The notes under the pieces were generated by a model. It saw nothing but the letters and a program-made list of their open reading frames with translations. It ran no database searches and was not told where the DNA came from. Source: Streptococcus sp. 29896 (GTDB taxonomy: Bacteria > Bacillota > Bacilli > Lactobacillales > Streptococcaceae). Taken from it: a DNA stretch of 64,000 nucleotides. The position numbers and the translations under genes were made by a program. Shown here one piece after another: positions 54,209-62,734 of the stretch. The stretch covers positions 1,922,001 through 1,986,000 of the forward strand of contig NZ_CP118733.1 in NCBI RefSeq assembly GCF_032594915.1. The letters are read 5' to 3'. Within the stretch, counting starts at the first letter, position 1; each line of letters starts with the position of its first letter.

Positions 54209-54542
54209 GGGAGTGGGAAAGAACTCGACTAGGTCAAAAAAGAGTTCCCCTCACTTCCAAACATTTAGGTTCGGGCTAAAATAGTCCACTGGACTATTTT
54301 ACTCCCACCCCCGTACAGCTCCAACTGTCTGGGAGACAGTTGGAGGTTGGAAATAAGGCGAACTCTGTTCGCATCAGTCGTAAAGGCCAGATTTGGAGTG
54401 GGAAACACGAATTGCTGAGATTTGCTTCGCAAATCTTATCTCCAACCTTTAACAGTCCACTGGACTGTTAAAGCCAATCAACCACTGCGCTGAGATGTTG
54501 ACACGAACTCTGAGAAGTGGAGCTGGGCTTGAGCCCAGCCTC
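54209..54542. repeat. Intergenic mosaic repeat, long copy with inserted hairpins
   Basis: 334 bp homologous in inverted orientation to 11744-11912 but expanded by several perfect hairpins: AAAATAGTCCA/TGGACTATTTT (54278-54300), CTCCAACTGTCT/AGACAGTTGGAG (54319-54345), AGATTTGC/GCAAATCT (54418-54436) and TTTAACAGTCCA/TGGACTGTTAAA (54448-54472). The end CTGGGCTTGAGCCCAG is a further hairpin. No coding capacity. It fills most of the gap between the ABC operon and the small secreted peptide gene. Confidence 0.8.
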
Positions 54543-54548
54543 TAATAA

Positions 54549-54731
54549 TTAGCTTACAAACTCGATTGGAACTGTAATCGTTTGGCCTTGAACCGGGCTT
54601 TTAACAGAGGCTTGCTCAAGTGTTGAATAAGTCTGAGCCATATAAGTCGTATCAGCCTGGACCAATTGTCCTGCTCCAATCATGGTAACAGATGCAAGGG
54701 CTGCAGTTAAACCAATTTTTACTGAATTCAT
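54549..54731 (-). CDS. Small secreted peptide of unknown function
   Basis: 60 residues. MNSVKIGLTAALASVTMIGA followed by GQLVQA makes a signal peptide (cut after VQA, near residue 26), leaving a mature peptide of about 34 residues with no cysteine, ending VPIEFVS. GAAGGAAG precedes the ATG. The short mature length and position after a CHAP-domain protein and before a hairpin-rich repeat raise the possibility that it is a truncated remnant; alternatively it is a real small exported peptide. Confidence 0.55.
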   Translation of the reverse strand: MNSVKIGLTAALASVTMIGAGQLVQADTTYMAQTYSTLEQASVKSPVQGQTITVPIEFVS

Positions 54732-54811
54732 AATAAATACTTCCTTCTCTCGTTTTCTTAAGGATAGTATAGCTCTTCTTCCTTTCATAAAACTTAAAGG
54801 AACAATCCGTT

Positions 54812-55411
54812 TTAAACATCCGCTGGTGCGTAAATATAGGAAATCTGCGCCCCTTCATTGGCTGGATTGAACCAACCACGGTAGTTGGCCACCGTCATAT
54901 TACCCGCATAGTTTGATTCCAGAACCTGTACTCGACCATCACTGCTAACATCTGTCACAACTGCCACATGCCCGTAACCACCATCGGTCCACACCATAAT
55001 GGCCCCTACTTTCGGTGTCGTTCCAACTTCAAATCCTGCAGCAGCGGCACTGGCTGCCCAGTCGCCACCATTGCCCCAGTTATTGCCTGCCCAAGTGGCT
55101 ACTTCCTTAGCTCCCCAGGTACACTGCCCAACGGGATAAGTATTGGCCGTATAAGTGACTGTTACTTCTGATACCAGGTTGGTTGCAAGAGCTGCTTGGG
55201 CTGCAGCTTTAGCTTCTGCCGCTGCCTTGGCCTCTGCTGCAGCTTTTGCAGCGGCTTTTTCTTCAGCTTGCTGGGTCAGCTGGGCTACCGTTGGGCTATC
55301 TGTGCTACTGGTAGCCGCTTGGACAGTCAAGCTTGCTAGACCTAGGGTAAAACTGGCGGTTGCAGCCAGCATCCCCATTTTGATTTTTTGTTGTAATAAT
55401 TGTGTCTTCAT
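54812..55411 (-). CDS. Secreted CHAP-domain protein (probable peptidoglycan hydrolase)
   Basis: 199 residues: signal peptide ([22 protein letters not shown]), Ala/Lys/Glu-rich helical stretch ([20 protein letters not shown], about 50-75), then a CHAP domain ('[31 protein letters not shown]', with the Cys nucleophile, and '[12 protein letters not shown]' with the His). CHAP proteins are amidases or endopeptidases that cut peptidoglycan during division. ATG at 55411 follows AAAGGAAAG. A perfect TGTAACA palindrome lies upstream. Confidence 0.88.
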   Translation of the reverse strand: MKTQLLQQKIKMGMLAATASFTLGLASLTVQAATSSTDSPTVAQLTQQAEEKAAAKAAAEAKAAAEAKAAAQAALATNLVSEVTVTYTANTYPVGQCTWGAKEVATWAGNNWGNGGDWAASAAAAGFEVGTTPKVGAIMVWTDGGYGHVAVVTDVSSDGRVQVLESNYAGNMTVANYRGWFNPANEGAQISYIYAPADV

Positions 55412-55484
55412 CTGTTTTCTTTCCTTTACCTTTTTGTCATGCATTCTATCCTAAAGGAGAAAACTTGCAGGAAACTTAAGGAAA

Positions 55485-55500
55485 TGTAACAATTGTTACA
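55485..55500. promoter_or_regulatory. Palindrome upstream of the CHAP gene
   Basis: TGTAACAATTGTTACA is a perfect 16-bp palindrome. It also contains two TGTWAH-like hexamers as in WalR boxes, but 3 rather than 5 bp apart, so WalR control is uncertain. It may also be in the region upstream of the IS. Confidence 0.45.
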
Positions 55501-55568
55501 GCAAACTTGCAGGTCAATAACAAATACATTTTAAAACGATCCCAGACGGTCTTTTTCAAAAACATACT

Positions 55569-55778
55569 AAGATTAGTAGTGAGGAAATCTCCGACGGGAG
55601 AGAGTACTCACTACTTTTTCTTTATGATAAAGTAGAGGTGTCTTGTTAAGTCGTAGGGCTTTTTGACGCTAGACGTCGCAACAAAAACTGGCAAGACACC
55701 TGTTTTAGAAAGAATGTTATCAAAGTATGTGGGACGCCAGACGTCGAGTATTGAAAATGACATCACTAAAACAAGGAA
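55569..55778 (+). ncRNA. Candidate IS110 bridge RNA
   Basis: The region folds by eye into three units. (1) 5' hairpin AGTAGTGAG (55575-55583)/CTCACTACT (55607-55615) with inner TCTCC/GGAGA. (2) Stem AGGTGTCTTG (55636-55645)/CAAGACACCT (55692-55701) closing a 46-nt internal loop. (3) Stem TGTTTTAG (55701-55708)/CTAAAACA (55766-55773) closing a 57-nt loop. Both loops carry GACGCYAGACGTCG (55665-55678, 55733-55746). A 5' stem-loop followed by two loops is the layout of published IS110 bridge RNAs (target- and donor-binding loops). Loop assignment is inference. Confidence 0.55.
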
Positions 55779-55803
55779 TCATTCAAGACAAAGAGGTAAT
55801 ATC

Positions 55804-57006
55804 ATGCGTGCAGTTTTTGGGATTGATGTGAGTAAGGTAAGTTCAGAAGTGGCCATTCTAGTCAATGGTGAGAAAGTTCATGGCTATACCATATCCAATG
55901 ACGCCTTAGGCTTTGCTTGGCTACTTGGCGATTTGAGAACCGTCCATAAGCCAGAAATCATCTTTGAAGCAACAGGTGTCTACTCTCGCCGTCTCCAAAC
56001 TTTTCTAGAAGATAATGGCTATGCTTATACACGGCTTAATCCCTTAGAAGCTAAGAAGCAACTGGATAGCTTGCGTGTGCGGAAAACAGATCAAATTGAC
56101 GCCGAAAAACTGGCTCAATCTCAATTTGTGCTGAATCGTAAACCCACTTATGTCCAAGAAGAAGTCTACCAAAACTTGCGGGATCTTAGCCGTTTCTATC
56201 AGAATCTGACCGAGGACATTGTTCGAGCTAAAAACCGTCTGCACAAGGTCTTACAAGTCACTTTTCCTGAATTGGAAAATATCTTATCAACACCATCTGG
56301 CGAACAATACTGGAACCTGGTCATAGCTTTTCCTTGCAAGGACTTCGTGCTTCATTTAAGCAAGGACGAACTCTCAGAGAGCATTCGTCAGTCCACCTCA
56401 AAACGGATTTCTGACAAGCGTGTGGCGTACTTAGCTGAGAAGCTGATAGCACTAGCTAATCAATCTTATTGTGCCGTCAAGAAAACCTCTCCAATGCTGG
56501 AAGAGGTGCGTTACTATGGAAAAGAATTGCTTCGGCTTTCTGAACAGAGACAAACTGTCCTAGACCAAATGGTGGAACTAGCTCAGCCATTACCTGAATA
56601 TGACATTCTGCTCTCTATTCCTGGAATAGCTGAGACTACTGCAACAAGTATTATTGGTGAACTGGGAGATATTCGCCGTTTTCAGTCTGCCAATCAAATC
56701 AATGCCTTTATCGGTATTGACCTGAGACACTATGAATCTGGTAACTTCCTCGCTAAGGAACACATTACCAAGCGTGGCAATCCCTACGCTAGAAAGATTC
56801 TGTTCAAATGCATTCACAATATCGCTTCAGCCAGTCACACCAATCCTTGCCATATCGCCGACTTTTATGAGAAACGAAAAAGACAATCGCAAACGACTTC
56901 TACAAAGCCACACACGATTGCCTCCATACATCGTCTCATTCGGACAATGTATTACCTCATAACGCATAACAAACTTTACGATTACACTTTAACCCAAAAT
57001 CAGTAA
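55804..57006 (+). CDS. IS110-family transposase (DEDD/serine recombinase)
   Basis: 400 residues, intact. The N-terminal RuvC-like domain shows acidic residues in 'GIDVSK', 'IIFEATGVYSRRL' and 'RKTDQIDAEKLA' (DEDD set), a coiled middle, and the C-terminal transposase_20 domain 'LLSIPGIAETTATSIIGELGDIRRFQSANQINAFIGI' followed by 'YESGNFLAKEHITKRGN', whose Ser is the likely nucleophile. ATG at 55804 follows AGAGGTAATATC; upstream in-frame sequence belongs to the structured non-coding region. No frameshift or stop, so probably active. Confidence 0.93.
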   Translation: MRAVFGIDVSKVSSEVAILVNGEKVHGYTISNDALGFAWLLGDLRTVHKPEIIFEATGVYSRRLQTFLEDNGYAYTRLNPLEAKKQLDSLRVRKTDQIDAEKLAQSQFVLNRKPTYVQEEVYQNLRDLSRFYQNLTEDIVRAKNRLHKVLQVTFPELENILSTPSGEQYWNLVIAFPCKDFVLHLSKDELSESIRQSTSKRISDKRVAYLAEKLIALANQSYCAVKKTSPMLEEVRYYGKELLRLSEQRQTVLDQMVELAQPLPEYDILLSIPGIAETTATSIIGELGDIRRFQSANQINAFIGIDLRHYESGNFLAKEHITKRGNPYARKILFKCIHNIASASHTNPCHIADFYEKRKRQSQTTSTKPHTIASIHRLIRTMYYLITHNKLYDYTLTQNQ

Positions 57007-57031
57007 GATTGTTTATGCAATATTATTGTAA

Positions 57032-57061
57032 CACCTTATCAAAAATTTTCAACATAAGGTG
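57032..57061. repeat. Inverted repeat in the IS right-end region
   Basis: CACCTTAT/ATAAGGTG perfect 8-bp arms with a 14-nt spacer, 25 bp after the transposase stop. TTATCAAA here also occurs in the candidate donor loop of the ncRNA region. Terminator or end structure, not resolved. Confidence 0.45.
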
Positions 57062-57244
57062 TTAATTTCGTGTACTCTTTTTTACACGAAACTTTAGTCC
57101 AAAAGAAAACAATTTCCTTATTTTGACTATTGAACTCAAAATATTTTTCATCAAATACCTTGATAGGCTTGACAAATGGTAGAAAAAAGCCCTCTTTTTT
57201 CCGGGTTATTTCTATGCTATACTGATAAAAAATGGAGGTCAATG

Positions 57245-58009
57245 ATGAAAGATATCGTTTTAATTCACGGAACTTGGTGTGACGGTTCCGTCTGGGGAGA
57301 TTTTGTCCGTAAATTAGAAATAATGGGCTTGCGGGTCCACACCCCTAGCTTGCGCTACCACGACCTACCTTATGATGAAGTCATGGAAAAGGTCGGTGCC
57401 GTCAGCCTGACAGACTATGCTGATGATTTGGTCGCCTTGGTTGAGAGCCTAGACGAGCCACCGCTGCTCTTGGGGCACTCTCTTGGCTGTCTCTTAGCAC
57501 AAATGGTCGCGGAACGCACTCAGGTGACTGGTATGATTCTCATGGGACCCGCTCCTACAGCTGACATCTTCGCTCTCTACCCAACCATGATTCGTTGTTT
57601 TATCCGCCACTTCTTACGCTGGGGATTTTGGAAAAAGCCCATGCCACCTTATAAAGACGAATTCTTCCGCTACTGCCTTAACGTTCAGGAGCCTTCCCTC
57701 AAAGAAGAGATCTTCAAGACCCTGGTGCCCGAGTCTGGCAAGGTTTATACTCAGATGGCATTTCCTTTCTTTGACAAAAGCAGAGCAGGCTATGTGGATT
57801 TCAGTAAGATTACAGGACCTGTTCTAGTCATCACAGGTAGCGAGGACAAGATGACCGTTTCTGCCATTGCCCAAAAAACAGCTAAAAACTACCAAGATTC
57901 TGTCCTGGTTTCTCTGACAGGAGCAGACCATATGTATGAATCCGGCAAATTCCAAGACAAAACCCTCTCTGTTATTCACGCTTGGTTGAGCGAAAAAGCT
58001 TATCTATAA
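57245..58009 (+). CDS. Alpha/beta hydrolase
   Basis: 254 residues: 'LIHGTWCDGSVWGDFVRKL' (oxyanion region), nucleophile elbow 'LLGHSLGCLLAQM' (Ser in GHSLG), then acid and 'GADHMYESG' histidine. Substrate unknown; related to small esterases and haloperoxidase-like hydrolases. ATG at 57245 has GGAGG 6 nt upstream; an extended -10 (TGCTATACT) precedes it. It lies between the IS110 element and duplicated leuS tails, so it may be part of an exchanged segment. Confidence 0.85.
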   Translation: MKDIVLIHGTWCDGSVWGDFVRKLEIMGLRVHTPSLRYHDLPYDEVMEKVGAVSLTDYADDLVALVESLDEPPLLLGHSLGCLLAQMVAERTQVTGMILMGPAPTADIFALYPTMIRCFIRHFLRWGFWKKPMPPYKDEFFRYCLNVQEPSLKEEIFKTLVPESGKVYTQMAFPFFDKSRAGYVDFSKITGPVLVITGSEDKMTVSAIAQKTAKNYQDSVLVSLTGADHMYESGKFQDKTLSVIHAWLSEKAYL

Positions 58010-58018
58010 ACAGCCAAA

Positions 58019-58043
58019 AACGACCTCCAATACGGAAGTCGTT
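58019..58043. terminator. Terminator of the hydrolase gene
   Basis: AACGACCTCC/GGAAGTCGTT stem with one mismatch, then TTCTTATT. Confidence 0.75.
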
Positions 58044-58059
58044 TTCTTATTATTTACAT

Positions 58060-58118
58060 TTATTTCGCTAGGATATTCACTAGTTTGGTTATTTCACAAC
58101 AATATTCACCAATTTAGT
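58060..58118 (-). pseudogene. Two tandem degenerate copies of the leuS 3' end
   Basis: The minus strand reads TKLVNIVVK-stop (58118-58089) then (T)KLVNILAK-stop (58089-58060), 29 bp apart. The real leuS ends [10 protein letters not shown]-stop. Each copy is complete to its own stop codon but differs in DNA, so they look like 3' ends of leuS alleles left behind by recombination. Confidence 0.7.
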
Positions 58119-58121
58119 TGG

Positions 58122-58151
58122 CTCCAACAGTCTACGGATAGGCTGTTGGAG
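58122..58151. repeat. Hairpin module related to the intergenic mosaic repeat
   Basis: CTCCAACAG...CTGTTGGAG followed by GTTGGAAAT, the same module as at 54319-54354. It separates the leuS gene from the two tail copies. Confidence 0.6.
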
Positions 58152-58182
58152 GTTGGAAATGGAGAAACAAACGAGGCAATCG

Positions 58183-60684
58183 TCACTTGGTAACGATATT
58201 GACGAGTTTGTTTGCAATAACAATCACCTTCACCACTGTTTGCCCAGCGATTTCAGCTTGGACTTTTTCGTCTGCCAGAGCTACTTTTTCAAGCTCTGCT
58301 GGTGACAGGTCTTTGGCAACGGTCAAGCGAGCTTTTACCTTCCCTTTGATTTGGACAACAATTTCCACTTCGCTTTCTACTAGTTTGCTTTCATCATATG
58401 TTGGCCATGCGACATAGCTGATTGACTGGCCTGTTGCTGCCAGACCCTGCCAGAGTTCTTCTGCCAAGTGTGGCGCAAATGGAGCGATCAATTGGACAAA
58501 GCCTTTGGCGTATTCGACGTAAAGCTTGTCTTCCTTGTTGGCTGCGTTGACAAAAATCATGAGCTGGGCGATAGCCGTGTTGAATTTCAGGTCTTCAATA
58601 TGCTCAGTCACCGTCTTCACAGTTTCATTGTAAACTTTATCAAGCGCTCCGCTATTTTCCGAAGAAATTTCCTTCGTTGTAATCAGGCGGTAAACACGGT
58701 CAAGGAACTTACGGCTGCCCTCAAGGCCTTCTTCTGACCAAGCGATTGACGCATCAAGTGGACCCATAAACATTTCATAAACACGAAGCGTGTCCGCACC
58801 AAACTGTTCAACTACATCGTCTGGGTTGACCACGTTTTTAAGGGACTTAGACATCTTAGCAGGTGCCTGCTCCAACTCCTCACCAGTTTCGATGTGGAAG
58901 AAGGAACCATCACGTTTTTCAACCTTATCTGTCGCTACAAGGGCACCACGGCTGTCGCGGTAGCTAGTTCCCAAAATCATGCCCTGGTTAAAGAGTTTTT
59001 GGAAAGGCTCTTTGGTCGGCACAACGCCAAGGTCGTAAAGGAACTTATGCCAGAAACGAGCATAAAGCAAGTGAAGGACCGCATGCTCGGCACCACCGAT
59101 GTAGATATCCACTGGCAACCAAGCCTTGAGAAGCTCTTCGTCTGCCAATTTCTCGTCGTTGTGGGGGTCGATGTAGCGGAGGTAGTACCAGCTAGAGCCC
59201 GCCCATTGTGGCATAGTGTTGGTCTCACGGCGACCTTTAACACCGTCTTCACGCACCACCTCCAACCAGTCTGTCAAGTTAGCAAGAGGTGACTCCCCTG
59301 TACCTGAAGGCTTGATGTCTGAGGTTTTTGGCAATACCAGAGGTAACTCATTTTCTGGTACTGCTGTGGAAGTGCCGTCTTCCCAGTGGATGATTGGAAT
59401 TGGCTCACCCCAATAACGTTGACGGCTGAAGAGCCAGTCGCGGAGGCGGTAAGAAATTTTCTCCTGACCGACACCATTTTCTTCCAACCAAGCCACCATT
59501 TTAGCAATAGCTTCTTCCTTGTTAAGACCGTCTAAGAAGTCAGAGTTGATATGAATGCCATCTTCTGTGTAAGGGGCTTCTTCTACATTGCCACCTTCCA
59601 GAACTGGAATAATCTCCAAATTAAACTGCTTAGCAAATTCCCAGTCACGCTCGTCGTGAGCAGGAACAGCCATGATAGCACCTGTTCCGTAGCTTGCCAG
59701 CACATAGTCCGCAATCCAGATTGGGATTTCTTTGCCGTTTACAGGGTTAATGGCGTAGGCACCTGTCCAAACACCTGTCTTGTCTTTTGCTAGGTCTGTA
59801 CGGGCTAGGTCTGATTTAAGAGAAGCTTGGCGTTTGTACTCTGCCACAGCTTCTGCTTGTTCAGCTGATGTGATACTATCCACCAAGTCATGCTCAGGAG
59901 CAAGAACTGCGTAGGTCGCACCGAAAAGGGTGTCAGGACGAGTTGTGAAAACAGTGAAGTCCTTGTCTGTGTCCTTGATTTTGAAGGTCACATTGGCACC
60001 GGTTGACTTACCAATCCAGTTGCGTTGCATATCCTTGATTGACTCTGGCCAATCAACTTCTTCTAAGTCGTTAAGCAAACGCTCTGCATAGGCTGTGATT
60101 TTCAACATCCATTGGCGCATTGGCTTGCGGACAACAGGGTAGCCACCACGTTCAGATGTTCCGTCAGGAAGGACCTCTTCATTGGCGATAGCTGTTCCTA
60201 ATTCCTCCACCCAGTTTACAGGCACTTCTGCCTCGTAGGCTAGGCCTTTTTCATACAACTTGGTGAAAATCCACTGGGTCCACTTGTAGTAGTTAGGGTC
60301 TGTCGTATTGACCTCACGATCCCAGTCGTAAGAAAAGCCAAGGGCGTTAATCTGACGTTTGAAGTTGGCGATGTTTTCTGCTGTAAAGTCAGCTGGGTCA
60401 TTGCCCGTGTCCATAGCGTACTGCTCAGCTGGCAGACCAAAGGCATCCCAACCCATTGGGTGAAGAACGTTGTAACCTTGGGCACGCTTGTAACGGCTGA
60501 GAATGTCCGTCGCCGTATAGCCCTCAGGGTGACCAACGTGCAAGCCCGCACCAGACGGATAAGGGAACATATCTAGGGCATAAAAGTTTGGCTTGTCCGC
60601 ATCTGTCCCTGTCTTAAAAGTATGATTTTTTGCCCAAAATTCCTGCCATTTGGGCTCGATTTCCTTGTGATTGTAGAAGCTCAT
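58183..60684 (-). CDS. leuS: Leucine--tRNA ligase
   Basis: 833 residues, class I synthetase. HxGH motif in '[14 protein letters not shown]' (about 48-55), long editing domain in the middle, and KMSKS at about 609-613. It charges tRNA-Leu and edits misacylated norvaline/isoleucine. ATG at 60684 has GGAG 7 nt upstream; the reading frame extends six codons further but into the promoter. No T-box leader is visible in the 100 bp before it; TGATATAAT is its extended -10. Two diverged copies of its last nine codons follow it. Confidence 0.96.
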   Translation of the reverse strand: MSFYNHKEIEPKWQEFWAKNHTFKTGTDADKPNFYALDMFPYPSGAGLHVGHPEGYTATDILSRYKRAQGYNVLHPMGWDAFGLPAEQYAMDTGNDPADFTAENIANFKRQINALGFSYDWDREVNTTDPNYYKWTQWIFTKLYEKGLAYEAEVPVNWVEELGTAIANEEVLPDGTSERGGYPVVRKPMRQWMLKITAYAERLLNDLEEVDWPESIKDMQRNWIGKSTGANVTFKIKDTDKDFTVFTTRPDTLFGATYAVLAPEHDLVDSITSAEQAEAVAEYKRQASLKSDLARTDLAKDKTGVWTGAYAINPVNGKEIPIWIADYVLASYGTGAIMAVPAHDERDWEFAKQFNLEIIPVLEGGNVEEAPYTEDGIHINSDFLDGLNKEEAIAKMVAWLEENGVGQEKISYRLRDWLFSRQRYWGEPIPIIHWEDGTSTAVPENELPLVLPKTSDIKPSGTGESPLANLTDWLEVVREDGVKGRRETNTMPQWAGSSWYYLRYIDPHNDEKLADEELLKAWLPVDIYIGGAEHAVLHLLYARFWHKFLYDLGVVPTKEPFQKLFNQGMILGTSYRDSRGALVATDKVEKRDGSFFHIETGEELEQAPAKMSKSLKNVVNPDDVVEQFGADTLRVYEMFMGPLDASIAWSEEGLEGSRKFLDRVYRLITTKEISSENSGALDKVYNETVKTVTEHIEDLKFNTAIAQLMIFVNAANKEDKLYVEYAKGFVQLIAPFAPHLAEELWQGLAATGQSISYVAWPTYDESKLVESEVEIVVQIKGKVKARLTVAKDLSPAELEKVALADEKVQAEIAGQTVVKVIVIANKLVNIVTK

Positions 60685-60753
60685 GTCATTTCTCCATGTC
60701 AATAAATTATCTTTACCATTATATCACGTTTTTGGGGAATTGGGAAAGACAAA

Positions 60754-60777
60754 AACAGCCAGTTTTCACTAGCTGTT
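60754..60777 (-). terminator. pepO terminator
   Basis: Minus-strand AACAGCTAGT-GAAA-ACTGGCTGTT followed by TTTG, just after the pepO stop. Confidence 0.8.
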
Positions 60778-60786
60778 TTCCCATTT

Positions 60787-62679
60787 TTACCAAATAATCA
60801 CACGGTCTTCTTTTGCACGCCACATGCCGTCGCCTTCTTGAACGCCAAATGTTTCATGGAATTCATCGAAGTTTGGCAACTGGATGTTGGTGCGTAGGTG
60901 ACCTGGTGCATGGACATCGACACTAGCTAACATCTGCATGAACTCAGGACGAGCCTTCATTCGCCAGATACGGGCAAAGTTAGTGAAGAATTCCTCTGCG
61001 GAGAAGTCATCTTCTGACTTGGCTGCTTCTAAGGCCGCTGCAATCCCTCCAAGGTCAGCAATGTTTTCTGACACGGTCAACTTACCATTGATTTTGGCAC
61101 CGTAAGAATCCTGACCCTCAAACTGGTCGATAACCTGCTGGGTACGGGCTTCAAAGGCTGCATAGTCTTCCTCTGTCCACCAGTTGTTTAGACTGCCATG
61201 CTCATCAAAGGAAGCTCCGTTGGAGTCAAAGGCATGGGAAATCTCGTGGGCAATCACGGCACCGATACCGCCGTAATTAGCTGATGAAGACTGCTCTAGC
61301 GAGTAGAATGGTGCCTGCAAAATGGCTGCTGGAAAGACAATCAAGTTTTTCTGTGGGTTGTAGTAGGCATTGACCATGTGAGCTGGCATGCCCCATTCCT
61401 TAATGTCCACAGGCTTGTTCCACTTACTCCAACCATGAGCAATGTCAATCTTGTTTAGTTCGATGGCATTTTCCACCAAAGACTTGCTTGGGTCAACAAT
61501 CTTTTTATAATAACGCTCTGGCAAGGCTTCTGGGTAGCCGATGTAAGGCTTGATAACATTGAGTTTGACAATGGCCTTGTCACGCGTTTCCTGAGCCAAC
61601 CAGTCTGCCGTTTCCAAACGAGACTTGTAGACATCTATCATCTTAGCAACTTTTGCTTCCACATCGGCCTTGGCTGCTGGTGAGAATTTTTCTCCAGCAT
61701 ACCAAAGACCGAGGGCCTGGTTAAAGTAGCCTTGTGCCAAGTTGTAGGCTGCTTTTTCTTGGTTTTGAGCCTGCGGTGTACCAGAAAGAGCACGGCTGTA
61801 GGCTCCTGCTAAAATACGGATTTCATCCGACAGGAAGGCAGTATAGGCGCCAGCCGCTTTCAAAATCAAGGTCGCCTTCAAAAGCTCCCAATTATCCGCA
61901 CTGTAAATGTCCTTGGCAGCCTGCCAGAAACGTCCCTCAGGCACGATAATCTTGTCTGGCGTTTGACCTAAAATCGCTGTGAAGAAATCATCCAAAGGCA
62001 ACTCTGGTGCCAAGGCAGTAAAATCTGCCCACTCGTAGGGGTGGTAAAGTTTGGCGTACTCAGAACCCTCTTCATTTGACAGAACATACTTGGCAATCAT
62101 GGCATCTAGTTCCAAACGTTTATCTAGGAGATCCTTGATTTCCTCATCACTGAAACCAAACTTAGGCAGGAGGGCTTCCTGGCTCTCACGCCAAGTCTTG
62201 AGCAATTCTGCACCTTTTTCATGCCCTTCCTCATAGTAGGTCGTATCTGGCAAGATAATGCCTAGAGAATCTGCCCAGAGGACATTGGTGGTCGCATCCA
62301 TAAAGTCAGGTGCCACACCGAAAGGCATGAGGTTTGGCTTGCCTGCCAACTCATATTCTGCCAACTTGCTGGTAAATTCTTCGAAAGAGTTGAGAGCCTT
62401 GTACTCTGCAATCAAGGCCTGAGCAGGTTCTGCCCCCAAACGGTCACGGGTTTCATAGTCGGCTACTTGTTTGTGAAAAGCCACGAAGTTTTGCAAAACG
62501 CTATCTTCTGGGACATCTTCTCCCGCCAACCAAGCGTTTGTCGTGTCAATCATGAGCTTTTCAATCTCATCCGCCAAGTCCGTGAAACCACCTGTTCTTG
62601 GCTTATCGTCTGGAATCACAGCTGTTTTTGCCCATTCACCATTGACGTATTCGTAAAAATCATCTTGTAAACGTGTCAT
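60787..62679 (-). CDS. pepO: M13 neutral endopeptidase PepO
   Basis: 630 residues with zinc site HEISH (near 477-481) in 'GAVIAHEISHAFDSNGASFDEHG' and the third-ligand motif SENIADLGG (about 535). No signal peptide, so cytoplasmic or exported non-classically, as described for streptococcal PepO. It cleaves small peptides. It lies beside a metal ABC permease operon; in S. pneumoniae pepO also neighbours the manganese system psaBCA. Confidence 0.95.
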   Translation of the reverse strand: MTRLQDDFYEYVNGEWAKTAVIPDDKPRTGGFTDLADEIEKLMIDTTNAWLAGEDVPEDSVLQNFVAFHKQVADYETRDRLGAEPAQALIAEYKALNSFEEFTSKLAEYELAGKPNLMPFGVAPDFMDATTNVLWADSLGIILPDTTYYEEGHEKGAELLKTWRESQEALLPKFGFSDEEIKDLLDKRLELDAMIAKYVLSNEEGSEYAKLYHPYEWADFTALAPELPLDDFFTAILGQTPDKIIVPEGRFWQAAKDIYSADNWELLKATLILKAAGAYTAFLSDEIRILAGAYSRALSGTPQAQNQEKAAYNLAQGYFNQALGLWYAGEKFSPAAKADVEAKVAKMIDVYKSRLETADWLAQETRDKAIVKLNVIKPYIGYPEALPERYYKKIVDPSKSLVENAIELNKIDIAHGWSKWNKPVDIKEWGMPAHMVNAYYNPQKNLIVFPAAILQAPFYSLEQSSSANYGGIGAVIAHEISHAFDSNGASFDEHGSLNNWWTEEDYAAFEARTQQVIDQFEGQDSYGAKINGKLTVSENIADLGGIAAALEAAKSEDDFSAEEFFTNFARIWRMKARPEFMQMLASVDVHAPGHLRTNIQLPNFDEFHETFGVQEGDGMWRAKEDRVIIW

Positions 62680-62734
62680 TGATTTTCTCCTTTGTCTTTC
62701 TTAATGACTATAGTAACAAAAAATTCTGACAATT

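Larger units (their letters stand above)
55553..57078 (+). mobile_element. IS110-family insertion sequence (ends approximate)
   Basis: The transposase with about 250 bp of structured non-coding DNA in front and about 70 bp behind is the layout of an IS110 (not IS1111) element. Such elements lack proper inverted repeats, so ends are hard to see. CTTTTT occurs at 55551-55556 and CTTTTTT at 57077-57083, a possible pair of core-containing junctions about 1.53 kb apart; I take these as tentative ends. Confidence 0.55.

Noticed and set aside
55663-55803. N-terminal extension of the IS110 transposase
   Set aside because: The family begins at 'MRAVFGIDVSK'; the upstream frame passes through the paired stems of the ncRNA region.
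60685-60786. T-box leader for leuS
   Set aside because: Only about 100 bp is available, mostly the pepO terminator and a simple promoter; no specifier stem or T-box motif was seen.
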